64,000 bases of DNA, from assembly GCA_930367215.1 (NCBI GenBank), contig OV884057.1, positions 203,845,621-203,909,620 on the forward strand, read 5' to 3'. Shown piece by piece: positions 54,229 to 64,000 of the stretch (the first letter of the stretch is position 1; each line of letters begins with the position of its first letter). The position numbers were made by a program, and so were the translations under genes. Source of the stretch: Pollenia angustigena (Eukaryota > Arthropoda > Insecta > Diptera > Polleniidae). The notes under the pieces are model-generated. The model ran no database searches, was not told the origin of the DNA, and saw only the letters and a list, made by a program, of their open reading frames with translations.

Positions 54229-55272
54229 TCGGAATAATTAAGGGCGATCTGAATTTTTGCACGAAGCTTTCTTTTATCGTTCTAAAAATTCTCGTCGATT
54301 CATGCGTAGCTAAAAAAGTTACGCGGTGTCAAACGTCAAGAAAAACGTGGGTTTCTTACAAATCCCCCTTACGGTAACACTTATTCAAAAAATACTTATT
54401 ACACTGCTTTACAAATTTTAAGTTTGGAAAAGTACCAAGAACGCTAAATGCCTGAACACGAAAAACGCTGTAATTTTTTCCAAAGTACCGTTTTTTAGAT
54501 AACGGTACTTTTGTGTTTTTCGGTGTATGGTCCCACTCAAACCCTTGTGGAGCCCAACCAAAGGTAATTGAATGCCTTTTCCGTCGATATGCTGAAGATC
54601 TGATAAGAAATGACTGAGTAATGGCACCTTCAAAATTTGCCTATTTTTTACGTTTTTTCAAAATTTTTCATTTTTATTTCGTTTTTTTTTTCTACGTTAT
54701 ATTAAATATCTGGAATGTTTTATTTTTTAACCAAATAGTATAATTGATTACCAACATTTTAAGCGTAATTTAATTCAGTTTTAACGTATTTAAAAAAAAA
54801 AACGGAATTTTATATGAGATGAAAATATTGTCGTTCCACAAAATCCTTAATAAAAACTTTATTTTTCATCCGATTTTTTTAAAATTACGCTTAAAATGTT
54901 TGTCGGACTTTTTGGTTGGGCTCCACAAGGGTTTGAGTGGGACCATACACCGAAAAACACAAAAGTACCGTTATCTAAAAAACGGTACTTAGGAAAAAAA
55001 ATTACAGCGTTTTTCGTGTTCAGGAGGTCTCAATTTACTTATCTTCTTCTTCTTGGTATTTGGCTGTAAACCAGTGTTATCAAATGTGTAGCTTAGGAAA
55101 TTTCATACAAAAAACACTTTTGTAAGTTTTTGGGAAAGTATGTTCCAAAAAGTTGTAAAGTACAGTACGAGATTTTGAGTGAATGATTTTGGATTTTTGG
55201 GATGTTGTTTAGAACTGCAAAAAGAAGCTTCGTGCAAAAATTAAGCTTTTCATTTATTATTCCGAACTTCAA
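54229..55272. mobile_element. Nested foldback (outer ACTTCGGAATAAT, inner CCTGAACACG arms)
   Basis: Outer inverted arms: CTTCGGAATAAT..., 'TTTTTGCACGAAGC' (54229-54275) and the inverse at 55208-55272. Inner arms: CCTGAACACGAAAAACGCTG (54451) through CCGTTTTTTAGATAACGGTA, CACTCAAACCCTTGTGGAGC and CAACCAAA, matched by the inverse at 54908-55024. The loop (54600-54905) is AT-rich. No certain target duplication; may be one foldback with an insertion or duplication. The 71- and 78-codon frames are arm sequence. Confidence 0.8.
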
Positions 55273-55279
55273 CAATGTC

Positions 55280-55745
55280 TTAAATCCCCGGACTAATAGA
55301 TAAGTTATAGATAACTTAATTTTTTTCATAGAAAACTTGTCGATAGCTTTACTTTTCCTTAGAATTTACTTCGTTAGAAAAATTAACTGATAACTATACT
55401 CTTCTACAGAAAACTTATCGATAGCTATACTTTTCTATACAAAAGTTATCGATTAGTTAACTTTTATGTAGAAAAGTTGCCGATAACTTAAATCTTCTAT
55501 AGAGAAGTTATCGATTGATTAACTTTTCTATAGAGAAGTTATCGATGACTTAACTTTTATATAAAAAAGTTATCGATTACATAACTTTTTTATAGAAAAG
55601 TTATCGACTACTTAATTTTTATATAATAAAGTTATCAAAAACTTAACTTTCTATAGAAGAGTTATCAAAAACTTAAAATTGTGTAAAGAAGTTTATCGAA
55701 AACTTTTCTTTTCTTTAGAAAAGTTATCGTTAACTTACACGTCTG
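55280..55745. repeat. ~31-bp minisatellite, TTATCGATAACTTAACTTTT type, array 5
   Basis: Clear 31-bp units such as AAAAGTTATCGATTACATAA plus CTTTTTTATAG. Each carries a TTATCGA(T/C) core and a TATAGAAAAG block. Confidence 0.85.
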
Positions 55746-55968
55746 CTCTGAAAAGCACTTTAACACAAATCACGTGATTTAAAATCACATGCCTTTCAAA
55801 ATCACGCGTGTTATAATTTTAGTGTTCCGTTTTTGTGTGTTTCGTTGTGGTTTTCAGTTGCCTAAAACACCGAGAAACACAAAAGCGGTGTGACTTTCAG
55901 AACATCACAAAATTGCACATGTAACTTTAAAAGCACATGGTTTGAAATCACGTGATTTTCAGAACTGA
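55746..55968. mobile_element. Possible small TIR element with CACGTGATTT ends
   Basis: Left CTCTGAAAAGCAC... AAATCACGTGATTT and right AAATCACGTGATTTTCAGAA are inverted relatives. The interior has CACCGAGAAACACAAAAGCG and its inverse-like TTTTTGTGTGTTTCG. The right side is interrupted by the hAT-like insertion at 55969. Boundaries uncertain. Confidence 0.45.
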
Positions 55969-56505
55969 CAAGGGATGCCAAAGAGGAAATCCCGAATTAA
56001 TTTATTAATAAAAATAAATCCCGGGATTTTTAATATACCAACTTTTGTGTACAAAAATGTTTGTTTTTATTGAATTTTTATACTCTATACCAGTGATAAC
56101 CAAGCCCCGAACGCACGCACACAAAGATATTATGTGCTTGTGTGCGGTCGCAGAGTCTGATGATAGTCTGATGTTTTGAAACGAACAAAGTTGTAATATA
56201 CATGTGAATTGCCGACCGTGTTTGTGTGAAAAATACGATTATTGACTGGCTCGCGAGTCTATGGAGTGGTTATCACTGCTCTATACAAAAAAAAAAAATT
56301 ATTAAAAATTATATTTCAGTTGTATTTTTTATTTTTATAATTCTTATTTTTCTTTTTTAAAATAATACCTTTTAAATATAATACCTCTTGAAAATTCTTA
56401 AATAAAGAAAAAGTGTTGTTTATTTTAAAAAAATCCTGAAAAATCCCGGGAACCAGAAATCCCGAATCCCGGGATTTTCTAAAATCAATCCCGATTGGCA
56501 TCCCT
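55969..56505. mobile_element. hAT-like element CA(A)GGGATGCCA (~537 bp)
   Basis: The ends CAAGGGATGCCAAAGAGG and ATTGGCATCCCT are flanked by the perfect 8-bp duplication AGAACTGA (55961-55968, 56506-56513). Subterminal 'AAATCCCGGGATTT' words recur at both ends. No transposase; the 61-codon frame is A-rich and unsupported. The end type and TSD fit hAT. Confidence 0.9.
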
Positions 56506-56513
56506 AGAACTGA

Positions 56514-57070
56514 CTCGTTAACAAAACTTTTTTAAAAAAATCATCGATAGTTTAATTTTCTTAAGAAAAATTATCGATATCGATTACTTTTATTTTCTTT
56601 AGAAAAATTATGGATATCGATAACTTAAATTTTCTATAGAAAAATTATCGACATCGGTAAATTAACTTTTCCCTAGAAATCCTGTGATTTTCAGAACAGG
56701 ACCGTTAACAAAAATTTTTTATAAAAAATCATCAATAGCTTAAATTTTCTTTAGATCGATCGATGTCGATTACTTAACTTTTTTTTAGAAAAATTATCGA
56801 TAAGTTAACATTTCTATTGAAAACCTATCGATAAATTAACTTTTCTGTGTTAAATTTGTCGATAACTTTTATATAGTTATCGATAAATTAACTTTTCTAT
56901 AGAAATGTTAGCGATAACTTAACTTTTCTATTAAAATGATATTGATAAGTTTACCTTTCTATGGAAAAGTATCCGATAACTTAACTTTTATATAGTAAAG
57001 TTATCAATTACACGAATTTTCCAATCACATTACTTTTTTCACAAGAAAACTTTCGGTACCATAATATTTA
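56514..57070. repeat. ~31-bp minisatellite, array 6
   Basis: Units AAAATTATCGATATCGATAA and AACTTTTCTATAGAAA continue the family on the far side of the hAT-like element. Confidence 0.8.
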
Positions 57071-58160
57071 CTTGAAAAAGTTTCTAATCGATCAAATAAT
57101 TTTCCATACAGAACTTATGGATTACTATGGAATTGTAGGTTATTCAAAATTCCTTGTGACCGTTCAAAAAATATTTATATTATTTAATGCTTCATAATGC
57201 CAAATTGTCTGTAGTTCACCGTATGAGATTGTTGTTCTTGTTGTTTTTATTTTTATTGTTGTTACTGCTGTCATTGTTTGTTTGTTGCTTGAAACACCCG
57301 CAAAAACCGCACATTGACCATGTAGTTGGAAATGTTAAATAATTATGACAAATAATCAATGTTGTATTTGTTCACGTACGTACGTTTGTATTTTTTTTTA
57401 AGATTTTATTTATTTATTTAAAAATGTCCATGTTTCTGTCAATATTTTTGCTGATTTTTTTTTTATTCAATTCTCAGGGGGTCATAATTTTTCTTAGGAA
57501 TTTCAATAATTCTTTTTATGTTCTAATATAAATAATTTTAAAACCCACATAATCGTGTCTAAAGGAATGAGAGAATGAATATTGATAGATGGAAAGTATA
57601 AAAGTGTATGCAATGAAAATTAAAACGTTTTATTGTTGCAAAAATAAAATAAATCTACTAAAATTTTTGAAAAAACTAAAAACTTCAGCTTCTTGATAGA
57701 AAAATTAAGTTAGTAAATGAAAAGTTGTTCAGTTTGAAAGGTGGATAAATTACGTTTTTTTTTTTTTTCAAATAAATTATATATGAATAAAACCAAAATA
57801 AAATTTTTTACTTACAAAAATTGATTGATATAAATTATTGAAAACGCACATACCTAAAAAGAAAAAAAATATCAACATAAGTATCACTTCAGAATTATAT
57901 ACATACATATGTAACTAAATTAAAAAGTTCTCGAATATTAGTAATTTCTACAAAAACTTATCAACCACTTAGATTTAAAATAAATTTTTTTTGGTAACAT
58001 ATACCCCCCTATTACGGTTCACAACTAAACTGTGGTTAGTTTTTTTGTATTATTGTTTATACCTCAGTTATATTGCGGTTGTCAAAAACATCACAAAATT
58101 AACGCTTATCGCTAGCAGTTGTTCTAATTTCAACCCAACTGAATTGAGTTGTTAGCCGTT
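57071..58160. other. Apparently unique AT-rich DNA
   Basis: TTGTTGTTTTT-type microsatellite at 57224-57290 and TACGTACGTACG at 57377. No gene or element ends found. Confidence 0.4.
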
Positions 58161-58560
58161 TTATTAACGACGTTTTCATAGCCTATAGGCTTGAATTATC
58201 TATAAAATTTCTTCGGCTACTTCAATTCTCAATTTATCGGCAACACAAACTTTCTATTGAAAATATTCGACTATTTGAATTTTCTTAAGAAAATTTATCG
58301 GCTACTTAGATTGTCCATAAAAAAATTATTCACTTGTAAGATTTCTTATAGAAAGCATGATTGTGTACTTAAATTTATCAGCTACTTTAATGTTCTATTG
58401 AATATTTCTAGGCTACTTCGGTAAAAAAAAAGATTTATATACACAGGCCGATTAGTATTTACATCGATTTTTTACAAGAATCTCAATAGGCTCCTTAAAA
58501 TTTATAAACAAATTTAACTGGCTGCTTAGATTGTCTCTAAAAAAAAATTATGGCCACCAA
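58161..58560. repeat. ~31-bp minisatellite, GGCTACTTAGATTTTCT variant, array 7
   Basis: Units TATCGGCTACTT-n-TTTTCTATTGAAAA. Related to the TTATCGATAA type by the shared TTTCTAT(A/T)GAAAA half. Interrupted at 58563 by a TIR element and resumes at 59306. Confidence 0.75.
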
Positions 58561-58562
58561 CA

Positions 58563-59305
58563 CACAGAAAAAACTATTGTCATATTATTTTCAAACAAAC
58601 GCTTGTTTGAAAATTTTTTGAATTTCTACCAATTTTTTTACTGATTCAATTAATACTTTTGTTTGATTTTTATTAAACCAACAAAAATGTTGACAACTAT
58701 TCAAAAACATAACATTCGCGCTCTTGGTTTCAAGTTTTCATAATTTTGTATGAAATATTTAACGCTCCTTAATGTTGTCAAAGTTCTTAAAAAAAAAGTT
58801 AAATCCCGTATTCAATTTTTCAAACTGTTTGGTTAAATACATCAAATACAAAAATAGAATAATGACGAAAAACATAGCGAGTCGGTCTGCCGTTTTTGGT
58901 TACATCTCTTCTTCTTAAGCAAAGGAAAGGATACAGCAACAGTGAGTGAGGAAGAAAAACTTTGTGTGTTTAAATTAAAAATTTATCTCAAAGCCAGCCG
59001 GCCGGCCTCTCTGCTCTGCTTCATCTTCTCCAACAGTGCTTGCTTGTGTGCGCGTCATTGCTTGTGCAAAAACTTTTTTGTTTGACTTAGCTAAATTATT
59101 TGTTTGAAATTTATATGAATTTCAGTAAACTTTTAGTTTGACTCAGTTAAATTATTTGTTTGAAAAAAATCGGTGTTTTTTTCAATAAACAAAATGCAAA
59201 CAAATTGTTTGGATATGCGAATTTGTTTATAGGACCGATTTCACACAAAAAATTGTTTGATTCTACAAATTCTTTGTTTGAATTGGAAAAATAATTTTTT
59301 CTGTG
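58563..59305. mobile_element. TIR element CACAGAAAAAA (~743 bp)
   Basis: Left CACAGAAAAAACTATTGTC and right (reverse-complemented) CACAGAAAAAATTATTTTTC, flanked by CA on both sides (58561-58562, 59306-59307). Both subterminal regions are rich in TTTGTTTGAAA words. The core (58880-59080) is GC-richer (GCCGGCCGGCC, then TGCGCGTCATTGC). The end shape and CA flanks recall copy B of the CACTGAA family. Non-coding. Confidence 0.8.
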
Positions 59306-59905
59306 CATTTCTAATAGAAAAATTATTTAAATTTAACATAGAAAATTGTATCAGCTAGAAATATGTTCTTTAGAATTTTTATCGGCTACTTCGAATAAAA
59401 AAAAGCTTTAATACAACGGCGCTAAGTATTGATATCGATTTTTATAAGAAACTCACCAAGCTCCTTAAAAGGTATATAAAAAAAATAAAAGCTACTTTGA
59501 TTTTCTATTGAAAAATAACCCGGCTACTTCGATTTTCTATTGAAAAATAACCCGGCTACTTCGATTTTCTATTGAAACATAACCCAGCTACTTAGAATGT
59601 CTAAGGAAAATATCAGGGCTACTTATATTTGCTAAAGAAAATATGAGGGCTACTTTTATTTTCTAAAGTAAAATGTCTAGGCTACTTAGATTCTACAAAA
59701 AATTAGCTGGCTACTTAGATTTTCGAAGGAAAATCTTCAGGCTACTTAAATTTATTTTAAAATCCATAGGCTACTTATATTTTATATAGTGAATCTATCG
59801 GCTACTTACACTTTTTCTAAAAAAAATTATCGGCTACTTAGATTTCTATAGAAAACTTATCAACTCCTTGGATTTTCTTAAGAATGTCTATTGGCTACTT
59901 AAATT
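59306..59905. repeat. 32-bp minisatellite, CCCGGCTACTTCGATTTTCT variant, array 8
   Basis: Near-perfect 32-bp units CCCGGCTACTTCGATTTTCT + ATTGAAAAATAA at 59510-59600; elsewhere degenerate. Confidence 0.85.
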
Positions 59906-60540
59906 TGTATGAATTTATGGGTTATGTTTATTTTATATGGAAAATTCATACATTTTTTGTTTACTTCGTTTTTTTTCTGTTGATTACTTTTGCTTTGAAC
60001 TAGAAAATCACAAGCTTTAAAATAAAGTTTATGTTCATAGAAATTACTAAAAGGAGGGATTCGTTTTAATCCGTTTAATCCCTGCCCGCTGACTTTAAGC
60101 AAACGCGTGTACAACAGCTAAGATTTGGTGTAAATCTTGATAATTATATGTTGCAAGTTGGCAAAAACGGCTGCTGTTTTAGTTTTTTTTTAGTTGTTAT
60201 TCTTTGACTTTAGGTTTGAAATTTATGAAATTTTTTTTTTTCGTATTTCTAATCATCATCATTATCTTCTTTGGTAGATAGTTTGGTAATAAACTTTATG
60301 TGAACCGTTTTTTTTTTATTTATTTCATTTTGAGTAGAAGTAGTAGCAATATAAATGATGATTATTAAGACGAAGATGTGAATAATTTGATGTAATTTTA
60401 TATATATTTTAAGCTTTTTTGTTTTTTAAGGATAACAGGATTTATTCGCTTGGTTGTTTTATTAGTTAGATTAGGAAATTACTGCCTTTTTTAAATATTT
60501 AATACAAATTTATATAAGACAATTTATTGGTTATCAAAGT
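59906..60540. other. AT-rich spacer
   Basis: A 71-codon minus frame (59899-60114) overlaps the repeat edge and has no domain. No gene. Confidence 0.4.
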
Positions 60541-60930
60541 AATTTTTAAAAATAATTTTCGGCTACTTGGTAATTTTTAGGTAATTTTTTAGCTACATTA
60601 TTTATTTTTTTTATATAACTGCTACTTTAAATTTTTTAAGAAAAATATTAAGTTTCATATGACCTATTTATCGGCTACTTGCATTTTGTATAGAAATTTT
60701 CTTCGATACTTAAAATTTCTAATAAAAATTGTATGGCTATTTGAATTTAGTACTAAAAATGTATGATTATTAAAATTTTAAAGAAACAAATTATCGGTTA
60801 AATTAATTTATCAAAAATTTATTAAAAATCTAAAGTTTTGGTAAAAAATAAATTGCAGACTTTAATTGTATATAGAAAATTTAACGGCTACTTTAGTGTT
60901 CTGCAGAAATTTTCTCTAAAACTTTAAGTT
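60541..60930. repeat. ~31-bp minisatellite, degenerate, array 9
   Basis: GGCTACTT and ATCGGCTACTTGCATTTT units spaced irregularly. Confidence 0.6.
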
Positions 60931-61660
60931 TCTATATTCCATCAATGTGAATGCACCTTTATAAGTTGAAAGCAAGTCAATAATCTAAACTATTATCAAT
61001 TCTAACGAAAGAAAAAACACAAAAAAAAAAAAGAAAAGAAACAAAATTTATATAATATTTAAGGCCATTCAATCGATGGGTAAACTGTGATATAGTTTGT
61101 TGCCAACAATTTCTGCTTTGCAACAAGTAGCTGCAAAGTCATCACAAAGTAGCAACTAACATTATTAGTTAGTTGTTTGTTGCATTTGAGGTAAAATGGG
61201 TAGCAGCAACAAAGAACATACTTACAACAAACAAGGAAGTAAAATAATAGTTATAATAAAATATTGTACAACAGAAACAACAATAAACTGCAACATGCCT
61301 TTCTTTATTACATATTTTTTTTTTTTTTTTAATTCAATACAATAAATATACGGCCGGCTTTAATAATAAAAATTGATGGCCTTTGTAAAACCTTTTATTA
61401 AATTTAATGTTTAGTTTTGAGTTTAGATTGTCTTAAAGTTTTCTCTACTCTTTTTTTGCGCAATTTCTGGTAAAAAAGAAAATATGGTTTTCCCTCTTGC
61501 AATAAAATGCTTAAGATTTATACTAATCATCAGTCAAATCAATCAGTTTTTAAGGTTAAAAGTAGCAGAACAGTAGTTGAGAATGTTAGGAAAATTAAAA
61601 AGGGTATTAAGAGAATAAAAATATTACAAACAATTTAAATTAAAACAAAAACATTTCCTA
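60931..61660. other. Apparently unique AT-rich DNA
   Basis: CAACAA-rich (61090-61290) and poly(T) at 61314-61331. No gene recognised. Confidence 0.4.
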
Positions 61661-63055
61661 CAGAAAGTGTAAAGTAGAATTTTTCTAGAGAAAATAAGCC
61701 GTTAATTAAATTTTCTATTGAACATTTAAAGCTACTTAAATAAATACTTATTAAAAATTAATCAGCTACTTAAAATTTATTTAGAATATTTGTTGGCTAC
61801 TTCGATTTTTTTATTAATAATTGAATGGCTTTCTTAATTTTCTATACCAAATTTACTGGCTGCTTAGATTTTGTATTAAAAATTTATTTGCTACTGAGAT
61901 CTTCCATACAAAATCGATTAGCTGCTTGAGTTTTCTGTGGGGAATAAATCGGCTTCTTAGACTTTCTGTAAAACAAATTAGCTACCTTCATTTTATATAG
62001 AAAAATAATACTTCGATTGTTTGAAGAAAATTTGTTAGCTTCTTCAATTTTTTTCTTAGAAAATGTATGGGCTATTTTTAAAAGTAAATGTTCGTCCATT
62101 AGAATTCTCCATAGAAAATTTAGTGGAATTTTTTAGAGACAATAATCTATTCCTTTTACAGTTATATGTTACTTTAATTTTCTACCAGCTACTTAGATTT
62201 TAAATAGAAAATTTTTTGAATACTTCGATTATCTATTGATAATTTAATGGATATTTTAATTTTCTATAGACAATTTATTGGTTACTTAGGTTTTATTGAA
62301 AACATTTGTCAGCTACCTTGCATTTCTATACCATATTTACAGGCTTCTATGACTTTGTAGAAAAATTTAATTTGCTACTTAAATATTAAATTATTTCAGT
62401 ATCATTTCTAACCATATTTTCTGGCTGCTATTACTTTGTATAAAAAATTAATTTGCTACTGAAATATTCTATTCAAAATTTATTTGCTGCTCGAATTTTC
62501 TAAAGAAAGTTATCTGTAACTTAGATTTTCTATTGAAAATTTATTGGCTACTTATCTTTCTAAAAAACAAATAATCGGATTGACAGATTTTTATAAAATA
62601 TTATTAGTTATCTACATTTTAAAAAGAAAAATTATACTGCGATTGTTTTAAGAAAATTTTTAAGTTTTTTTTAGAAATTTAATCGCAACTTTTTTTAAAG
62701 AAAATTTATTGACTACCACTATTTTCTATAAAAAATTTATAAGCTACTTTGATTTGCTATAGAAAATTTAAGGGCTACCAGAATTTACTATAGAAAATTT
62801 ATTGGCTACTTAAATGTTTTACTTATGTATACATATTATTAAAGGAAGGTGTTCGGCTACCAGAATTCTTTATAAAAACTTTATTGGCTACTTTAATTTT
62901 TTATAGAAAATTTACGGGCTACCTAATTTTTTTATAGTAAATAAACCGACTGCTCGATTATTCTATGGAAAATCATTACGCTACCAACATTTTCTATAGA
63001 AAATCAAACGGCTACTTAAAATTTATATTAAAAATGTATCGCGTAACATTATTTT
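61661..63055. repeat. ~31-bp minisatellite, GGCTACTT variant, array 10
   Basis: Some 45 units of TTTTCTATAGAAAATTTAT-(C/T)GGCTACTT-type, the longest array of the family here. The 71-codon frame within it is repeat-derived. Confidence 0.85.
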
Positions 63056-63690
63056 AAAAACAGTTTATCACAGTTTCGTGCATAATTGTTTAAGAATGAA
63101 ATATTAAATAAGTTTTAATTCATAGTTTTTTTTTTTTTTTTTTTTTTTTTTTTGAAAAAAAGTTAAAAGTTCGCATTCAAATAATGAAATTTATTTGCTT
63201 TCTTTTAAGCATTTATGAGCAAAGTTACAACTTTAAACTGCCAAGTAAATAGTTGCATAAATACTAATACATACTCTTAGAAATGTTTAAAGGATTTAGA
63301 AACAATGAAAAAAAGAAGGACAAGGCGGTAAACTAATAAAAAGCAGTTTTTAGTTGTTGAAGATGATGAAAATAATGAAGAGTTAAGTAAATGAATGAGT
63401 GCTTCCAGCATATTTGGCGCCAATATTGCAGAAATAAAAAAATTCCTGCTTAGTGTCACAAACACACCAACAGCATGTTAGAAAAGATTAAAAAGAAAAG
63501 ACAAGCAGCAGCCAGGTTACAAAAAAAAAAAAATATAAAGAAAAAAGCTATTAACGCTTTTTTGCAGCCAGCCAAAGAGCCACTCATGCAACTAAACTAT
63601 CATGCATGCGTGCATTAAGTGACTGATGTTTAAGGGTGAAGCACCGTAGCAAAGAAATCTATAATATGTTTTTAGATTAAACTCTCCTAA
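63056..63690. other. Apparently unique DNA
   Basis: 28-base poly(T) at 63126-63153. A 62-codon minus frame (63277-63465) has no domain. No gene. Confidence 0.4.
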
Positions 63691-64000
63691 AACAACAAAA
63701 CGAATAATTGAATTATAATTTAATTCTATAGAAAATTATTCGATTATAATAACTTTATAAAAAACAAATTCATAAAAAACGTTTCGTTAGAAAAGTATTC
63801 GATTAAAAAAAGTTCATAGATAATTGTTTGATTATAACATAGAAAATTATAAATGCCTATTAAAAATGTTTCGCTTATAATACGTTTTTGACAAAATTAT
63901 TCGATTATAAATGTTCGATTCATAGAAAAATATTCGAATAAAATGTAGAAAATTACTCGATTGCAATAAATTTTTTAAGAAAATTTTTCGATTTAAAAAA
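63691..64000. repeat. ~31-bp minisatellite, ATTCGATTATAA variant, array 11
   Basis: Units such as TCTATAGAAAATTATTCGAT + TATAATAACTT. A third variant of the family, running off the window end. Confidence 0.75.

Overview
This window looks like repeat-dense, gene-free DNA from a higher fly (inference: a calyptrate such as a blowfly or muscid). It is very AT-rich and scattered with homopolymer runs. It carries Jockey-type and I-type LINE remnants, a Tc1/mariner remnant, many short inverted-terminal-repeat elements, and a dispersed repeat with a 'GGACGGACATCGTTAG' core that resembles repeats I recall from fly intergenic DNA. I found no host protein-coding exon, rRNA or convincing tRNA gene. The only real coding sequence belongs to retrotransposons and one transposase. 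The window is probably a large intron or intergenic block, and every species-level statement is inference.

Layout. 0-8.4 kb: dispersed repeats, a mariner 3' fragment, a TIR element (2833-5181) split by a 1.4-kb palindromic hAT-like foldback (3518-4925), and smaller TIR elements. 8.4-12.6 kb: one 5'-truncated LINE, bounded by a 12-bp target duplication, that was later hit by three different DNA elements. 13-17.2 kb: a TIR element interrupted by a 2.9-kb hAT-like element, which itself contains a Jockey LINE, a 3-bp-TSD MITE and another repeat. 18.6-20.2 kb: a mariner element with intact ends and an internal deletion. 20.7-24.1 kb: a ~31-bp minisatellite holding a Jockey LINE with a 451-codon uninterrupted reverse transcriptase frame. 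26-36 kb: a third 3-bp-TSD MITE, 19-23-bp minisatellites, and a nested pair of foldbacks, both with 9-bp TSDs; the inner one has 82-bp GC-rich tandem repeats in its arms. 37.3-38.5 kb: an I-type LINE 3' end with RNase H, a 14-bp TSD and a pentameric (TAACC)n-like tail. 39-45 kb: three copies of one hAT-like family. 45.2-47.1 kb: a foldback carrying seven head-to-tail starts of a 175-bp repeat. 47.6-50.3 kb: 19-bp minisatellites. 51.7-64 kb: mainly the ~31-bp minisatellite family, broken by hAT-like and other TIR elements and by short stretches of apparently unique AT-rich DNA.

The elements do not form a pathway. They record successive insertions, and many boundaries can be placed exactly because target-site duplications survive. 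The strongest unexplained patterns are: (1) foldback elements whose arms or cores are built from tandem repeats (175-180 bp and 82 bp); (2) two window-wide minisatellite families whose units are built from perfect palindromes (TTTCTATAGAAA + TTATCGATAA; AAAAAGTACTTTTT); (3) a tRNA-like segment with box A/box B matches inside a DNA-type MITE; and (4) a MITE family with 3-bp TSDs at three sites.
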